From positions 27,752,366 through 27,816,365 of the forward strand of contig OZ024795.1 in the NCBI GenBank assembly GCA_964017045.1: a DNA stretch of 64,000 nucleotides, in the 5' to 3' direction. Below, one piece after another: positions 51,501 through 58,025 of the stretch; positions within the stretch are counted from its first letter, which is position 1, and each line of letters starts with the position of its first letter. The DNA is from Omphiscola glabra. Lineage: Eukaryota > Mollusca > Gastropoda > Lymnaeidae. Both the position numbers and the translations under genes were made by a program. The notes beneath the pieces were generated by a model, which worked only from the letters and a program-made list of their open reading frames with translations, was not told the origin of the DNA and ran no database searches.

Positions 51501-53212
51501 AACTGGGGGTTGGAAGACAGGAGGCAATAGATGCAAATGTGTCCAGTGTAGTCGCCTCAACTTTTGCTTTTGGAAGCTTGTTGCAGTACCTTATTTTCTT
51601 TTGCAGGAATGAGGAGCTCCTGTACTTCACACATTTTTTTCACACATTGAACTGCATTAATATCATGAACGTTTTTATAAGTCTGTAAACTAGTAGAAAG
51701 ATTTCCTGTCTGAAATTAATGGACTCTAAATAAGTCAACATGAAGCAATCCATTTATCTGGTTAACGTAGACAGAAGCAAGGGAGAGAAGAAAAATCACA
51801 GGCTTGTGGAAATGTAGCATGTCTGTGTGAGACATGTAGCGTGTGTGAGAGACATGTAGCGTGTGCGTGGGAGATGCAGCGTGTGTGTGGGAGATGTAGC
51901 GTGTGTGTATGTGGGGCGTATAACCAGTATATGTGTGGTAGTGGACGCTGTCTGGATGTGTGCGTGGGTCAAAAACAGAGCGCCTGTGGTTGTTTTTTTT
52001 TCTTTTGGCGAGAGGGAAATAGAGGAGAAATAATGACATCAGGTGAGGAAGCCGAATATTTCAGTCGGGCGTTGGACACCCTGACCGCCCTCCCCCCCAC
52101 CAACCTCCACCCCATTGCTGGATAACGAAATGACGGGTCAAATGGGTCGATGTCGGGACAGTGGGATCGTTTTCAAGAGGGGCAATTAGGAGTAATCGTC
52201 TTTCCTGGGATCGGGCAGCGCCTCGTCACTGCGCAGGAACTGTCAATTTGTGGTCGACAGGAAGTGACGATCTCCTTAACCAGTGACCTACTTAGGGTGA
52301 TGCCGCAGCAATGGAAATAACCGTTAGGTATCTGAAAGTTCAGGACCCGTGCTTCAAGCTATTGGCAAGGCGAAACCAAAGTTAAACTGAGTTTGCACGA
52401 AGCTGTAAGAAAGCCGTCGTGAATTATGAAAATCAGCATATCTGTTGCTATTGTTTAAAGAGGATATCAGAGGCGATCGCTATGCATAATTTATAAATGG
52501 ATTGGCGCTACATTATTTCATTATAGTATACATTAAAAACTATCGACTCCCACTATTTACACGTTTAAATATGTGAGTGCTCAACTGTGAGTACCAGGTC
52601 TATCTTGTTATATTATTTATTTCCTGCACACGGTTTCAACGCCGTGATCAATAAATATTAAGGTCTATACGAGCACCTAAAAAAAAATGAAGTCAATTCT
52701 TAGCTAAGTCATAGATGAAAAGACTTATGCCCCACCCACTGACAGCTCTCAACGTTTTACTAAGACCAGAAGCATAACTGCTGTGAAACCAGATAGTACT
52801 CACCTATAAAATGGATCAGTAGACCTATAGTCACCGCAACCACCAGAACGAGGCTGACCAGCAGCAGCAGGATGATCCGCGACCGCTTCCGGTGCGCTCG
52901 GAACACAATGTCGTTCGGCATCGGCTGAGACCCCGGCAGGGAGTGCATGTAGTCGTTGGCCACGTGACACGAGGTGGAGCGACAGCCGGCGTAGCTGGAG
53001 CCGCGGCCCTCGACGCCGTCCTCGAAGACGTCAGAGCCGTAGTCTCCGGGCTTCGTCGCTCGGGCGGGGCCGTTCTGGGTGGGGTACCCCTTGGGGTCAT
53101 CCTCGTTGAAGATGGGGTTGTCGTAGCAGGCCTGGAGAAGAGTAACACGCTCGTCGCCAACTTTACGGTGCAAGATTTTCAGCGGGATTTCCCGCAGGAT
53201 TCTAGAGTTCAT
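21377..53212 (-). CDS. Corin-like type II transmembrane serine protease, 20 exons
   Basis: A membrane-anchored trypsin-type protease. Exons in transcript order: 53212-52804, 50064-49996, 46818-46691, 45982-45915, 40950-40814, 36467-36432, 35601-35356, 35032-34913, 33991-33866, 33694-33569, 33077-32937, 29782-29675, 27324-27208, 26436-26304, 25612-25499, 25102-25050, 24670-24487, 23832-23564, 22424-22264 and 21562-21377. All joins are GT-AG and phase-compatible. They total 2931 nt, or 976 residues plus TAG. Residues 1-112 are cytoplasmic and ~113-135 the membrane helix. Then come an SEA-like stem (~160-270), Frizzled CRD 1 (~283-404), CRD 2 (~405-535), LDLa 1 (~536-571), LDLa 2 (~572-610), SRCR (~611-711) and trypsin (~725-976). 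The activation site is LR|VVGG. The triad is His767, Asp818 and Ser918, with Asp912 predicting Arg/Lys cleavage. Architecture matches animal Corin, which activates natriuretic peptides in vertebrates; the substrate here is unknown. More LDLa exons could have been missed. An alternative first exon is at 62742-62825. Confidence 0.88.
22264..22424 (-). CDS. Corin-like exon 19: protease, specificity Asp
   Basis: A 161-nt exon, phase 1 to 0, after ATCCTCAG. It codes [26 protein letters not shown] and DACQ. The Asp six residues before the catalytic Ser predicts trypsin-like cleavage after Arg or Lys. Confidence 0.95.
22600..23129. mobile_element. CAGAGGCGTAGC-family hAT element split by a LINE
   Basis: The termini are CAGAGGCGTAGCTAG and GCTACGCCTCTG. 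The flanking 8-mers TATATGGT (22592-22599) and TATGTGGT (23130-23137) differ at one base. Removing the inserted LINE and one target copy leaves ~211 bp, matching the family members at 27476 and 47180, but in the opposite orientation. It lies in the intron between exons 19 and 18. Confidence 0.88.
22725..23030 (-). mobile_element. 5'-truncated non-LTR retrotransposon (RT C-terminal tail)
   Basis: The minus strand reads [20 protein letters not shown], then [17 protein letters not shown] and [13 protein letters not shown], followed by a stop. This is the conserved tail after the reverse transcriptase in jockey/RTE-type invertebrate LINEs. The frame is intact. A 13-bp target duplication TCAATAAAATAAT flanks it (22712-22724 and 23031-23043). 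It ends in a GAA-rich tail, as expected for 3' ends. Confidence 0.88.
23564..23832 (-). CDS. Corin-like exon 18: protease middle, catalytic Asp
   Basis: A 269-nt exon, phase 2 to 1. It codes [20 protein letters not shown] with the catalytic Asp, VRPICLPE, whose Cys bonds to the stem, and CYAAGWGK. Confidence 0.97.
24487..24670 (-). CDS. Corin-like exon 17: protease start, catalytic His
   Basis: A 184-nt exon, phase 1 to 2. It codes the linker [14 protein letters not shown], whose Cys pairs with the protease domain in two-chain enzymes. Then come the activation site VVGG, LPWMASL, and WILTAGHC with the catalytic His. Confidence 0.97.
25050..25102 (-). CDS. Corin-like exon 16: SRCR domain, end
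   Basis: A 53-nt exon, phase 2 to 1, between TATCCACAG and GTGTGT. It codes [15 protein letters not shown], the closing strand of SRCR modules (cf. VVSLRCI in TMPRSS proteases). Confidence 0.9.
25499..25612 (-). CDS. Corin-like exon 15: SRCR domain, middle
   Basis: A 114-nt exon, phase 2 to 2, after TTTCTAG. It codes [20 protein letters not shown], then a Lys/Asp/Ser-rich stretch. It has no cysteine, so this SRCR has four rather than six visible cysteines. Divergent SRCR modules of this kind are known in Corin and TMPRSS proteases. Confidence 0.85.
26304..26436 (-). CDS. Corin-like exon 14: SRCR domain, first part
   Basis: A 133-nt exon, phase 1 to 2, between CCTACAG and GTAGGT. It codes the scavenger-receptor motif WEEVCKDNW...LVCKQLGY. 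It has no start codon and was found by reading splice phases on the minus strand. Confidence 0.9.
27208..27324 (-). CDS. Corin-like exon 13: LDLa repeat 2
   Basis: A 117-nt exon, phase 1 to 1. It has six cysteines and a variant calcium box [16 protein letters not shown], in which the usual S-D-E is V-D-E. The acceptor AAAG lacks a nearby C-rich tract but follows a T run. Confidence 0.9.
27476..27678. mobile_element. CAGAGGCGTAGC-family hAT element, intact small copy
   Basis: A 203-bp copy flanked by the exact 8-bp duplication CACATTTG (27468-27475 and 27679-27686). Inside is a repeated ATCTTGTCCCCGGGCGC segment. It lies in the intron between exons 13 and 12. Confidence 0.92.
27875..28308. 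mobile_element. Two tandem hairpin elements (AGTTCACACGATC family)
   Basis: Two ~210-bp copies (about 27881-28083 and 28095-28300) each start CAGTTCACACGATCAAATTT (second copy CGGTTC) and end AAATTTGATCGTGTGAACTG. CTTAGG lies at all three junctions. Each has an A-rich centre; the second also has a C23 run. Terminal and internal motifs are shared with the hairpins inside the elements at 9709, 14697 and 59020. Confidence 0.8.
29675..29782 (-). CDS. Corin-like exon 12: LDLa repeat 1
   Basis: A 108-nt exon, phase 1 to 1, after GTTTCAG. It codes a canonical LDL-receptor class A repeat with six cysteines and the calcium box [16 protein letters not shown]. Confidence 0.96.
30004..30448. mobile_element. 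Foldback element with ~200-bp inverted arms
   Basis: The left arm (30004-30200) contains TATAGGTACCCGGGTACCAG, GAGAGGTTGGGATTAAAAAA and a segment around AATATTATTGTTGG. The right arm (30245-30448) is the inverted copy. The centre is a short GC-rich loop. TACAAAT flanks both ends (29997-30003 and 30449-30455). No coding capacity. It lies in the intron between exons 12 and 11. Confidence 0.85.
30470..30845 (+). repeat. Dispersed repeat, copy 1
   Basis: Diverged copy of a ~370-bp sequence also found at 39560-39945, in the same orientation. Shared blocks include CCAATAACTACGC-like, AAATGCGTTACT and TTTAGTAGATATGAAGTTCA-like segments, followed by TTTGGTGGGCTAT-like. No protein and no termini recognised. 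Confidence 0.65.
31683..31895. mobile_element. Half copy of the foldback element
   Basis: This matches the right arm of 30004-30448 in the same order: ATTCGGATGT, GGTAGTTTATTTTAGT, CCCAACAATAATATT, AATCCCAACCTCTCA, GGTACCCGGGTGC and GACTTCGTA. The left arm is absent. Confidence 0.75.
32401..32602. repeat. 30-bp tandem array
   Basis: About seven copies of TTAGTATGGGAAATAGACAG plus ten more bases. The last three are nearly identical and the first three are diverged. It lies in the intron between exons 12 and 11. Confidence 0.88.
32937..33077 (-). CDS. Corin-like exon 11: Frizzled CRD 2, end
   Basis: A 141-nt exon, phase 1 to 1. It codes [36 protein letters not shown] and a charged linker. The ending parallels that of CRD 1 (LP-x-S-x-DPAVC), so the two domains probably arose by duplication. 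Confidence 0.9.
33569..33694 (-). CDS. Corin-like exon 10: Frizzled CRD 2, middle
   Basis: A 126-nt exon, phase 1 to 1. It codes [18 protein letters not shown] and LPPCASLC, the central cysteines of the domain. An internal GTAAAC could mimic a donor, but reading through gives the expected motif. Confidence 0.92.
33866..33991 (-). CDS. Corin-like exon 9: Frizzled CRD 2, first part
   Basis: A 126-nt exon, phase 1 to 1, after TGTCCTAG. It codes [20 protein letters not shown], then YPNVIRG, the opening of a second Frizzled domain, including the Y-x-x-T-x-x-PN motif. Confidence 0.92.
34241..34415. repeat. 25-bp tandem array
   Basis: Seven copies (starts 34241, 34266, 34291, 34316, 34341, 34366, 34391) built on GGGAAGAGCAGCTGAACCCC. 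It lies in the intron between exons 9 and 8. Confidence 0.93.
34519..34857. mobile_element. hAT-type element (CAGGGCCGGCGCC ends)
   Basis: It begins CAGGGCCGGCGCCAGGGG and ends CTAGCGCCGGCCCTA. The flanks TTCTCCAC (34511-34518) and TTCTCGAT (34858-34865) agree at six of eight bases, an aged duplication. Body 339 bp, non-coding. Confidence 0.72.
34913..35032 (-). CDS. Corin-like exon 8: Frizzled CRD 1, end
   Basis: A 120-nt exon, phase 1 to 1. It completes the first CRD ([11 protein letters not shown], then [16 protein letters not shown]), where Frizzled domains carry the final cysteine pair. The acceptor region is triplicated upstream (see repeat at 35018-35210). Confidence 0.92.
35018..35210. 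repeat. 65-bp triplication spanning the exon 8 acceptor
   Basis: Three copies with exact 65-bp spacing (GTTTCATTATATCTGTGGAT at 35021, 35086 and 35151). On the minus strand each contains TTATCCACAG|ATATAATGAAAC, the splice acceptor and first bases of exon 8. Only the copy nearest the exon body is needed; the other two are decoys or alternative acceptors. Confidence 0.93.
35356..35601 (-). CDS. Corin-like exon 7: Frizzled CRD 1, first part
   Basis: A 246-nt exon, phase 1 to 1. It codes [28 protein letters not shown], a Tyr/Ile-rich helix, [19 protein letters not shown] and PPCRQYC. Cysteine spacing follows the Frizzled cysteine-rich domain. The acceptor is CCCGTCAG and the donor GTGAGT. Confidence 0.93.
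35756..36105. repeat. ~88-bp tandem units, four copies
   Basis: Four diverged units share GAGGGTGTCTAGATGTGTGG, GGGGAAGATACATAGTGTCT and a TATAAGTAAGT-like start. It lies in the intron between exons 7 and 6. Confidence 0.85.
36432..36467 (-). CDS. Corin-like exon 6: Pro/Thr linker
   Basis: A 36-nt exon, phase 1 to 1, between CATCAG and GTAAGT. It codes [11 protein letters not shown], a likely O-glycosylated spacer before the first Frizzled domain. Confidence 0.68.
36711..38525. repeat. 21-bp satellite with 612-bp higher-order duplication
   Basis: About 85 copies of a 21-bp unit CTATCGTGTTAGCAGCCTAT(T) over 1.8 kb. Variants (TTGGCAGCC, TAAGCAACC, TTAGCCGTC) occur in a fixed order that recurs: the stretch around 37540-37850 is almost repeated at 38152-38462, 612 bp later. 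Long open frames in all directions follow from the unit being divisible by three and are not genes. It lies in the intron between exons 6 and 5. Confidence 0.95.
39560..39945 (+). repeat. Dispersed repeat, copy 2
   Basis: The partner of 30470-30845. It carries a (GT)n tract near 39800 and is directly followed by the repeat at 40040-40265, so both may be parts of one larger, unclassified element. Confidence 0.65.
40040..40265 (+). repeat. Dispersed repeat with 'GACACGTTCG' motif, copy 2
   Basis: The partner of 12424-12612. It contains GCTGCCCTCCCGGACACTAC, a T-rich tract, then CTGACGAAGGCTTCCTGCC, GACACGTTCGCTG and TTGCGTTCC. A weaker relative of this last part is at 29325-29400. Confidence 0.65.
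40814..40950 (-). CDS. Corin-like exon 5 (tentative): end of SEA-like domain
   Basis: A 137-nt candidate that exactly bridges phase 2 (exon 4) to phase 1 (exon 6), between CGACATCAG and GTAGTA. It codes [20 protein letters not shown], then DIQFK and a run of six leucines from an AAT/ATT microsatellite. [10 protein letters not shown] would fit the last SEA strand. The poly-leucine and weak donor make this the least certain exon. Confidence 0.45.
41288..41368. repeat. 16-bp tandem array
   Basis: Five copies of AAGTCACTTTAACCGG with small changes. Confidence 0.88.
42074..42222. repeat. 14-bp tandem array
   Basis: About eleven almost identical copies of AGTTTAAAGTTGAT. It lies in the intron between exons 5 and 4. 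Confidence 0.93.
42355..42640. repeat. Degenerate ~30-bp repeat region
   Basis: Irregularly spaced copies of ACAATTATTGGGACGGCCCC-like and ATTATTGGGAATGCAG-like segments. Probably an old minisatellite. Confidence 0.55.
43212..43402. repeat. 47-bp tandem array
   Basis: Four copies with exact 47-bp spacing (TTTATTTAAACATTTATGTG at 43221, 43268, 43315, 43362). Confidence 0.92.
43995..44134. repeat. 35-bp tandem array
   Basis: Four nearly perfect copies of AGGCATGTGAAGGGCAGTAC followed by GACACGCTACCTAGT. Confidence 0.94.
44135..45914. other. Intron between exons 5 and 4, no gene recognised
   Basis: This holds C-rich runs, a (GATA)n tract near 45867, and a short segment at ~45775-45840 (CCAGATTAAGCC, GGGCCCTAGG) resembling the hAT element at 8641 without clear ends. 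Confidence 0.5.
45915..45982 (-). CDS. Corin-like exon 4: SEA-like helix
   Basis: A 68-nt exon, phase 0 to 2, between ATCAACAG and GTAAGT. It codes [20 protein letters not shown], with two N-glycosylation sequons (NFS, NRT). It continues the helix of the SEA-like region. Confidence 0.65.
46691..46818 (-). CDS. Corin-like exon 3: start of SEA-like domain
   Basis: A 128-nt exon, phase 1 to 0, between TATTCCAG and GTAAGT. It codes a beta-strand-like [16 protein letters not shown], then [14 protein letters not shown], which looks like the first strand and helix of an SEA domain as found in stems of transmembrane serine proteases. The fold assignment is by pattern only. Confidence 0.65.
46860..48210. 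repeat. Scattered TCATGGTCACGTAGTGGTAC repeats
   Basis: Degenerate copies of a ~20-bp motif cluster at 46865-46930, 47620-47715 and 48058-48210, separated by unique DNA and the hAT copy at 47180. This looks like an old minisatellite broken up by insertions. Confidence 0.6.
47180..47370. mobile_element. CAGAGGCGTAGC-family hAT element, third copy
   Basis: A 191-bp copy with the exact 8-bp duplication GATAAAGT (47172-47179 and 47371-47378). Same orientation and content as 27476-27678, with a small deletion near the TTGAAAAAAGG segment. It lies in the intron between exons 3 and 2. Confidence 0.93.
48241..48340. repeat. 15-bp tandem array
   Basis: Six copies of ACGATTTAGTCATAT with small changes. 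Confidence 0.88.
49171..49455. repeat. 26-bp tandem array
   Basis: Eleven copies of CACCCGATACGGTGGTCTAG plus TACAGA. Variants GATACGG and GCTACGG alternate, and the unit length is constant. Confidence 0.94.
49996..50064 (-). CDS. Corin-like exon 2: Ser/Pro-rich stem
   Basis: A 69-nt exon, phase 1 to 1, between TTTTCAG and GTAAGT. It codes a Ser/Pro-rich linker ([18 protein letters not shown]) just outside the membrane. No fold is expected. Support is from splice sites and phase. Confidence 0.68.
50485..51115 (-). mobile_element. Degraded non-LTR retrotransposon, RT 3' half
   Basis: The minus strand reads [17 protein letters not shown], then [17 protein letters not shown], typical of the reverse-transcriptase thumb region of RTE/jockey-type LINEs. 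Further on come [20 protein letters not shown] and ARALHGL, the usual C-terminal tail. Several frameshifts and a stop separate the blocks. The 3' end shows an (ATG)n-type tail (CATCATCATCATC on the plus strand at ~50480), as in RTE elements. It lies in the intron between exons 2 and 1. Confidence 0.85.
51315..51357. mobile_element. 43-bp hAT-type relic
   Basis: It begins CAGGGGCGTCTTCC and ends GTAGACGCCCTG, flanked by GCTAGATG (51307-51314) and GCTAGATT (51358-51365), seven of eight identical. Little more than two terminal repeats remain. Confidence 0.75.
51815..51915. repeat. ~20-bp tandem repeats (GAGATGTAGCGTGTG)
   Basis: Four or five copies of a GTGTGxGAGACATGTAGC-type unit, irregular. 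Confidence 0.75.
52804..53212 (-). CDS. Corin-like exon 1: cytoplasmic tail and membrane anchor
   Basis: The frame opens at ATG 53212, with an in-frame TAA just before it, and ends in phase 1 at a GTGAGT donor. It codes an acidic, Gly/Pro-rich tail (with [10 protein letters not shown]), a basic stop (RAHRKRSR), then the hydrophobic run [20 protein letters not shown]. That is the type II signal-anchor arrangement. A good acceptor (TTCTCCAG) lies inside the frame at 53132-53134, so the real exon may start at 53131 and be joined in phase 0 to an upstream exon. Confidence 0.8.
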
Positions 53213-53539
53213 AGCTTAGAGTGTGATGCTAGGAGGTCAGTGTCAGTTGGATGATGGGTCGGTTGACATTGTCTCTCGCAGTCAAGATTCGCGTCCGGGC
53301 ACGATTTGCATAGCGTAATTATAAAGCATATTTAAGATGACAGGGTTTTTTCAGGAAAGTAGACTGTATACATTAATTAATTGTTCTTCATAGACATATT
53401 TTAAAAAAAAATTATTATTTCGAAAGAAGATACGGTAAATCCACTTATAAAATACTGGCCGATAAATCTAGACGGTCAAGTTGAATTATATAGAAATTAT
53501 GATGTCAAAGAGAAAGCAAACTCCATAGTCGCAATGATA

Positions 53540-53960
53540 TGCAGCCCTGAGAAAGCTGCTCCTAGGCAACCGTTTCGTCCCAGCTACTTCGCGAATTAGT
53601 TGCGAGGTGGAAACCCACTGTAGAATCCCTCTTAGAGGGCGTCCAATGCTTCCCCGGGACGGGTGGGGGGAGATATTAGGACGTTAATTTACCGTCCCGG
53701 CCCCTAGGAAAGTGGACTACGGACGCTTGAAACACAGCGTCTTCGGTCGACCAGATGTCTCCGGGCAGGGAGGGCCTCCGTCGGCGAACCCGATCGAGCG
53801 GTTGCGGGCGGGGGCGCTCCATGTCAGGGGAGGTCTCTGACGCCCTTCCGCACGGCCTGCCGCCGGGGCGGCTGGCAGGTGCGGGTGGGCGCCGGGGAGG
53901 GCATTAGGAGCATAAGCTCGACGGCCCGCTGACGCCATTTCCTAATGAGATATTCTAGTG
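53540..53960. mobile_element. Single-unit GC-rich element with 9-bp duplication
   Basis: This is 421 bp, closely matching 16504-16920 of the three-unit block (same CTCCTAGGCAACCGTTTCG core, CGGTCGACC and CTGACGCCAT end). It is flanked by GCAATGATA on both sides (53531-53539 and 53961-53969). The duplication shows that one unit can insert as a discrete element. No A-tail, no clear terminal inverted repeats and no tRNA-like box were found. Confidence 0.82.
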
Positions 53961-54054
53961 GCAATGATAAAACTTTCAGATATATATATGAACTTAGACG
54001 AAGGTATAAATATCTACTATAAGACGATTAGGCTTTGTGATGAATTGAAAAGCT

Positions 54055-54311
54055 TGTAACTAAACTATTACAAACTATTACAAACTATTACAAACTATTA
54101 CAAGCTATTACAAACTATTACAAACTATTACAAACTATTACAAACTATTACAAACTATTACAGACTATTACAGACTATTACAGACTATTACAAACTATTA
54201 CAGACTATTACAAACTATTACAAACTATTACAAACTATTACAAACTATTACAGACTATTACAGACCATACAGACTATTACAAACTATTACAAACTATTAC
54301 AAACTATTACA
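54055..54311. repeat. 10-bp tandem array
   Basis: About 25 copies of CAAACTATTA, some with CAGACTATTA. Confidence 0.95.
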
Positions 54312-55116
54312 CAGAAAAGGGTGTGGGCTTTTTTCCCCCACTTGAGCGGTTCAAGGGAAAAACCAGTGATGTCAGTTTTTCGAAATTTGCAAGTTATCTT
54401 CCGTGTGGCCGCATTCCATTCAATAGAATGATATGACACATAGGTCCAACTGAAAAAAAGCAGCTTAGTCAATAAATAAATATTTAGAAATGTTGACATT
54501 TTGATACTTTAATGGGGAATTGTCAAACTTTATTATCAATTTTTCTCAAAACTCTCAAACCCGACATCACCCCGTAGAAGAGGCTTGCAGCGTGCAAGAA
54601 GGTCAACGAAAGCAAAGCATTATGGAAGGCTTGTGGTAATGCGCCGATAATCCGGTATAATTATGGTTTGTCGGCGTCGTCAGTTTTAAAATCCGTAAAT
54701 AAACATTCGTTGTACATACTGGGGTCACCATGTGACCTGTGAAGGGTTACTGTCATGGCAGCGCCGATGAACATATTAATTTTTGTTTGTGTTTCTATGT
54801 GTGGGTATGGAAGAGTCAGAACGAGGCTGCTCCTATTTGGTAATTTTTGTATAGTGCTGTAACTGAGCATCTTTTCAAATCTTTCTTCTTAAAGCTCTGC
54901 ATTCGCGGAGAAGTCGAGTAATATTCGGGTCATAAGTGAGTCATATCTGAGTCGAACCTGAGCAATATTTTAGTCATGTATTAGCACTTGCATGGAATGA
55001 AATAGGAACAATGAAACATAAGGTAAGGTTTTAGTTTTATGATTAGTAACAACACATTTTATGCATCGATTAGGAACAAAGCTCTTACAACAATCTAACT
55101 TCCCATAGGTTTGTGT

Positions 55117-55350
55117 AATCACCCAGCCTTTGTACCATCACCCAGCCTTTGTACCATCACCCAGCCTTTGTACCATCACTCAGCCTTTGTACCATCACCC
55201 AGCCTTTGTACCATCACCCAGAATTTTGTACCATCACCCAGCCTTTGTACCATCACTCAGCCTTTGTAACATCACCCAGCCTTTGTACCACAACCCAGCC
55301 TTTGTACCATCACCCAGCCTTTGTACCATCACCCAGCCTTTGTACCATCT
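55117..55350. repeat. 19-bp tandem array
   Basis: Twelve copies of CACCCAGCCTTTGTACCAT with single-base variants. Confidence 0.95.
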
Positions 55351-57290
55351 TGTTAGCATTGGCTCTCATTAATACTCCGAATCCCGCGCGAGGGACCACT
55401 TTCGATTTTCCATGTCAGTTTCTGTTAAAAACAAAGCTCCGTACGCCAGCTTTGAGTAGGCCTACTAGGAAGAGCCGGGTCGCATTCACTCTGTCTATAA
55501 CAGTTGGCCGTTCAGTAGTTTTGATGGCTCTTTAAAATGGATATCGATAATCTGTGTGCTTTTTTTTTTTTTTAATTGACGGTAAACGCAACGCCTCTTA
55601 TTTATGCAGCTGATGACATTGACGACCGAAGAAAATGACAAAGAAAGCCGCGAGTTAAAAATCTCCGTCATGTTGCGTACATTAGAAAATTTATGTTAAA
55701 TGAAGACTGATAATGTCAGTCACCAATTTATCAGGTTTCATTACTGATAATCAGATAAAAAATAAATAATTCTAAAATGATATAATTCTTTCAATTTTTG
55801 TGTAATCTGCAGGGCTAAATTGCCATCCAAACACTGACCTCTGTGTCAATTGACCAATTGACCAGGAGGCAAGCAAACAGGATTATTTATCGTATGCCTA
55901 ATGAACGCGCGCTCCCCTTCTCTCTACAGTAGTATGTCATTAGGTGGACCAGGAATGAGCTTGTGGTAAAATATTGATTCAATCAGTAAAAAATCTTGAC
56001 TAGAGCAAGCCAAATCCCCGCCCCCCTCCCCGAATCTTGTGCATTTGACAGGACGGGGATTGTTCGGTGGGTCTGTGCAATAGTGGGTTTAGTTTTCTCC
56101 TTTAAAAGTCGTTCGGGGTTCGAGTAAGCAAAGCAAGAGGTAAAGGGATTCATTCATAACTTCTCTTGGTTGACGGATTTTAGATTTTATAATAACCCGG
56201 AGATACACGAAGAAGACTGGAAAATCAACGGCTGTTTATCACTATCACGTTTTATACTTTAAGTTGTTGTAACTCAACTATCACGTTGTCCAAAATTTTA
56301 TGCTTCAATTTTTTGTTAAGTCGTGTGGGATCAGGCATAAAATACTAATTATTGGTCGAAAAAACCAACTTTACTTTTTAAGTTTAATGTAATAATAGAA
56401 TGGTTTAAGCGTTTGCAGTTTTTTTACACAGGTCCGGGTATTTTGAGTTCAACAGTCACGCATGACGCTCGCTGCTTAAAAGCTCCCCCCCCCCTATTTT
56501 CCCAAATCTGTACTATTAGTGTAAAACATGTTGAGTAGGTGGAGGGCCGGTTAAACAAAGGACGCAGCCACGCCAGAAGCAAAATATATATTAGAGATAA
56601 CCCAGACTCCTCTTTCTCCAACTGAAGCTCCCCTACAATGTGAACCATTTCACAATGCCATTCTCGCTTAGTGCATCAACTGGGGTCTCGAGTTTTGATC
56701 CATACAATCAGCTTGGTTTTTTCTTCAACTTTCACCTCATGAGGTACATAGTATTGCCCAGTTTGAGGAACACTTCGAGTTTTATTTTCTCAACGTTCGA
56801 CCAATGAATGCGTTTATGGTGTGGTGATCAAGAATAACTTACACTGTGAAAAGCTCATAAATGTATTGGCCAATACGAGGACTTTTAGGGGTCGTGCACA
56901 TATAATATAACACAAAACTACGACATTTTCACCCACCCCTTACCCTTGATAGCTTTATACAAGGGTTAAAAAACAAGACCTGACACGTGGTCGTACCACC
57001 AATACCAACCTCTGATATTAAACACAACTCATTTCCTCGGTGAATTACTTTTAGAAAATAGATTTTTCTAAACCGCTTACAGGAGATGATTACAAATATC
57101 TCTGTGTCTTTGGGCCCGTGATCATCCTTAGCGTAACGATTCGGTAATAATAATATTTAAAAAAAGAAATCTCCTTTATAAATAAAACGGAAAAACAATA
57201 TCATTCCAATTTGGCGATTTGGTGAGTAGCGATTCCAACATAATATTTTTATAAAATCAACTAAATATACACAAACAACAACTTTTTGCA
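55351..57290. other. Non-coding region upstream of the protease gene
   Basis: No gene recognised. There is a poly-T tract near 55560 and a C run near 56485. If the 62742-62825 exon is real, this is part of the first intron. Confidence 0.5.
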
Positions 57291-57298
57291 ATATACCC

Positions 57299-58025
57299 GA
57301 CCGTACAGGAATATATCAAACCGTAAGGGAATATACCCCGCCATACCGGAATATATCAAACCGTAAGGGAATATACCCCGCCATATCGGAATATATCAAA
57401 CCGTAAGGGAATATACCCCGCCATATCGGAATATATCAAACCGTAAGGGAATATACCCCGCCATATCGGAATATATCAAACCGTAAGGGAATATACCCCG
57501 CCATATCGGAATATATCAAACCGTAAGGGAATATACCCCGCCATATGGGAATATATCAAACCGTAAGGGAATATACCCCGCCATATCGGAATATATCAAA
57601 CCGTAAGGGAATATACCCCGCCATATCGGAATATATCAAACCGTAAGGGAATATACCCCGCCATATCGGAATATATCAAACCGTAAGGGAATATACCCCG
57701 CCATATCGGAATATATCAAACCGTAAGGGAATATACCCCGCCATATCGGAATATATCAAACCGTAAGGGAATATACCCCGCCATATCGGAATATATCAAA
57801 CCGTAAGGGAATATACCCCGCCATATCGGAATATATCAAACCGTAAGGGAATATACCCCGCCATATCGGAATATATCAAACCGTAAGGGAATATACCCCG
57901 CCATATCGGAATATATCAAACCGTAAGGGAATATACCCCGCCATATCGGAATATATCAAACCGTAAGGGAATATACCCCGCCATATCGGAATATGTCAAG
58001 CCGTAAAGGAATATGTCAAGTCGTT
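57299..58025. repeat. 40-bp satellite, very homogeneous
   Basis: About 17 copies of a 40-bp unit made of two related 20-bp halves: CCGTAAGGGAATATACCCCG and CCATATCGGAATATATCAAA. Inner units are almost all identical; only the edges diverge (ATACCGGA on the left, ATGTCAAG on the right). Confidence 0.97.

Noticed and set aside
52892..53254. Plus-strand frame of 120 codons over the protease exon 1
   Set aside because: A shadow of the minus-strand exon, which carries a clear membrane anchor and splices in phase.
55130..55535. Repeat protein frame (MYHHPAFVPS-like)
   Set aside because: It comes from the 19-bp array. It has no upstream exon and no conserved downstream domain.
57299..58025. CRISPR-like regular array
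   Set aside because: There are no unique spacers: the whole 40-bp unit repeats, so it is a satellite. The context is also eukaryotic.
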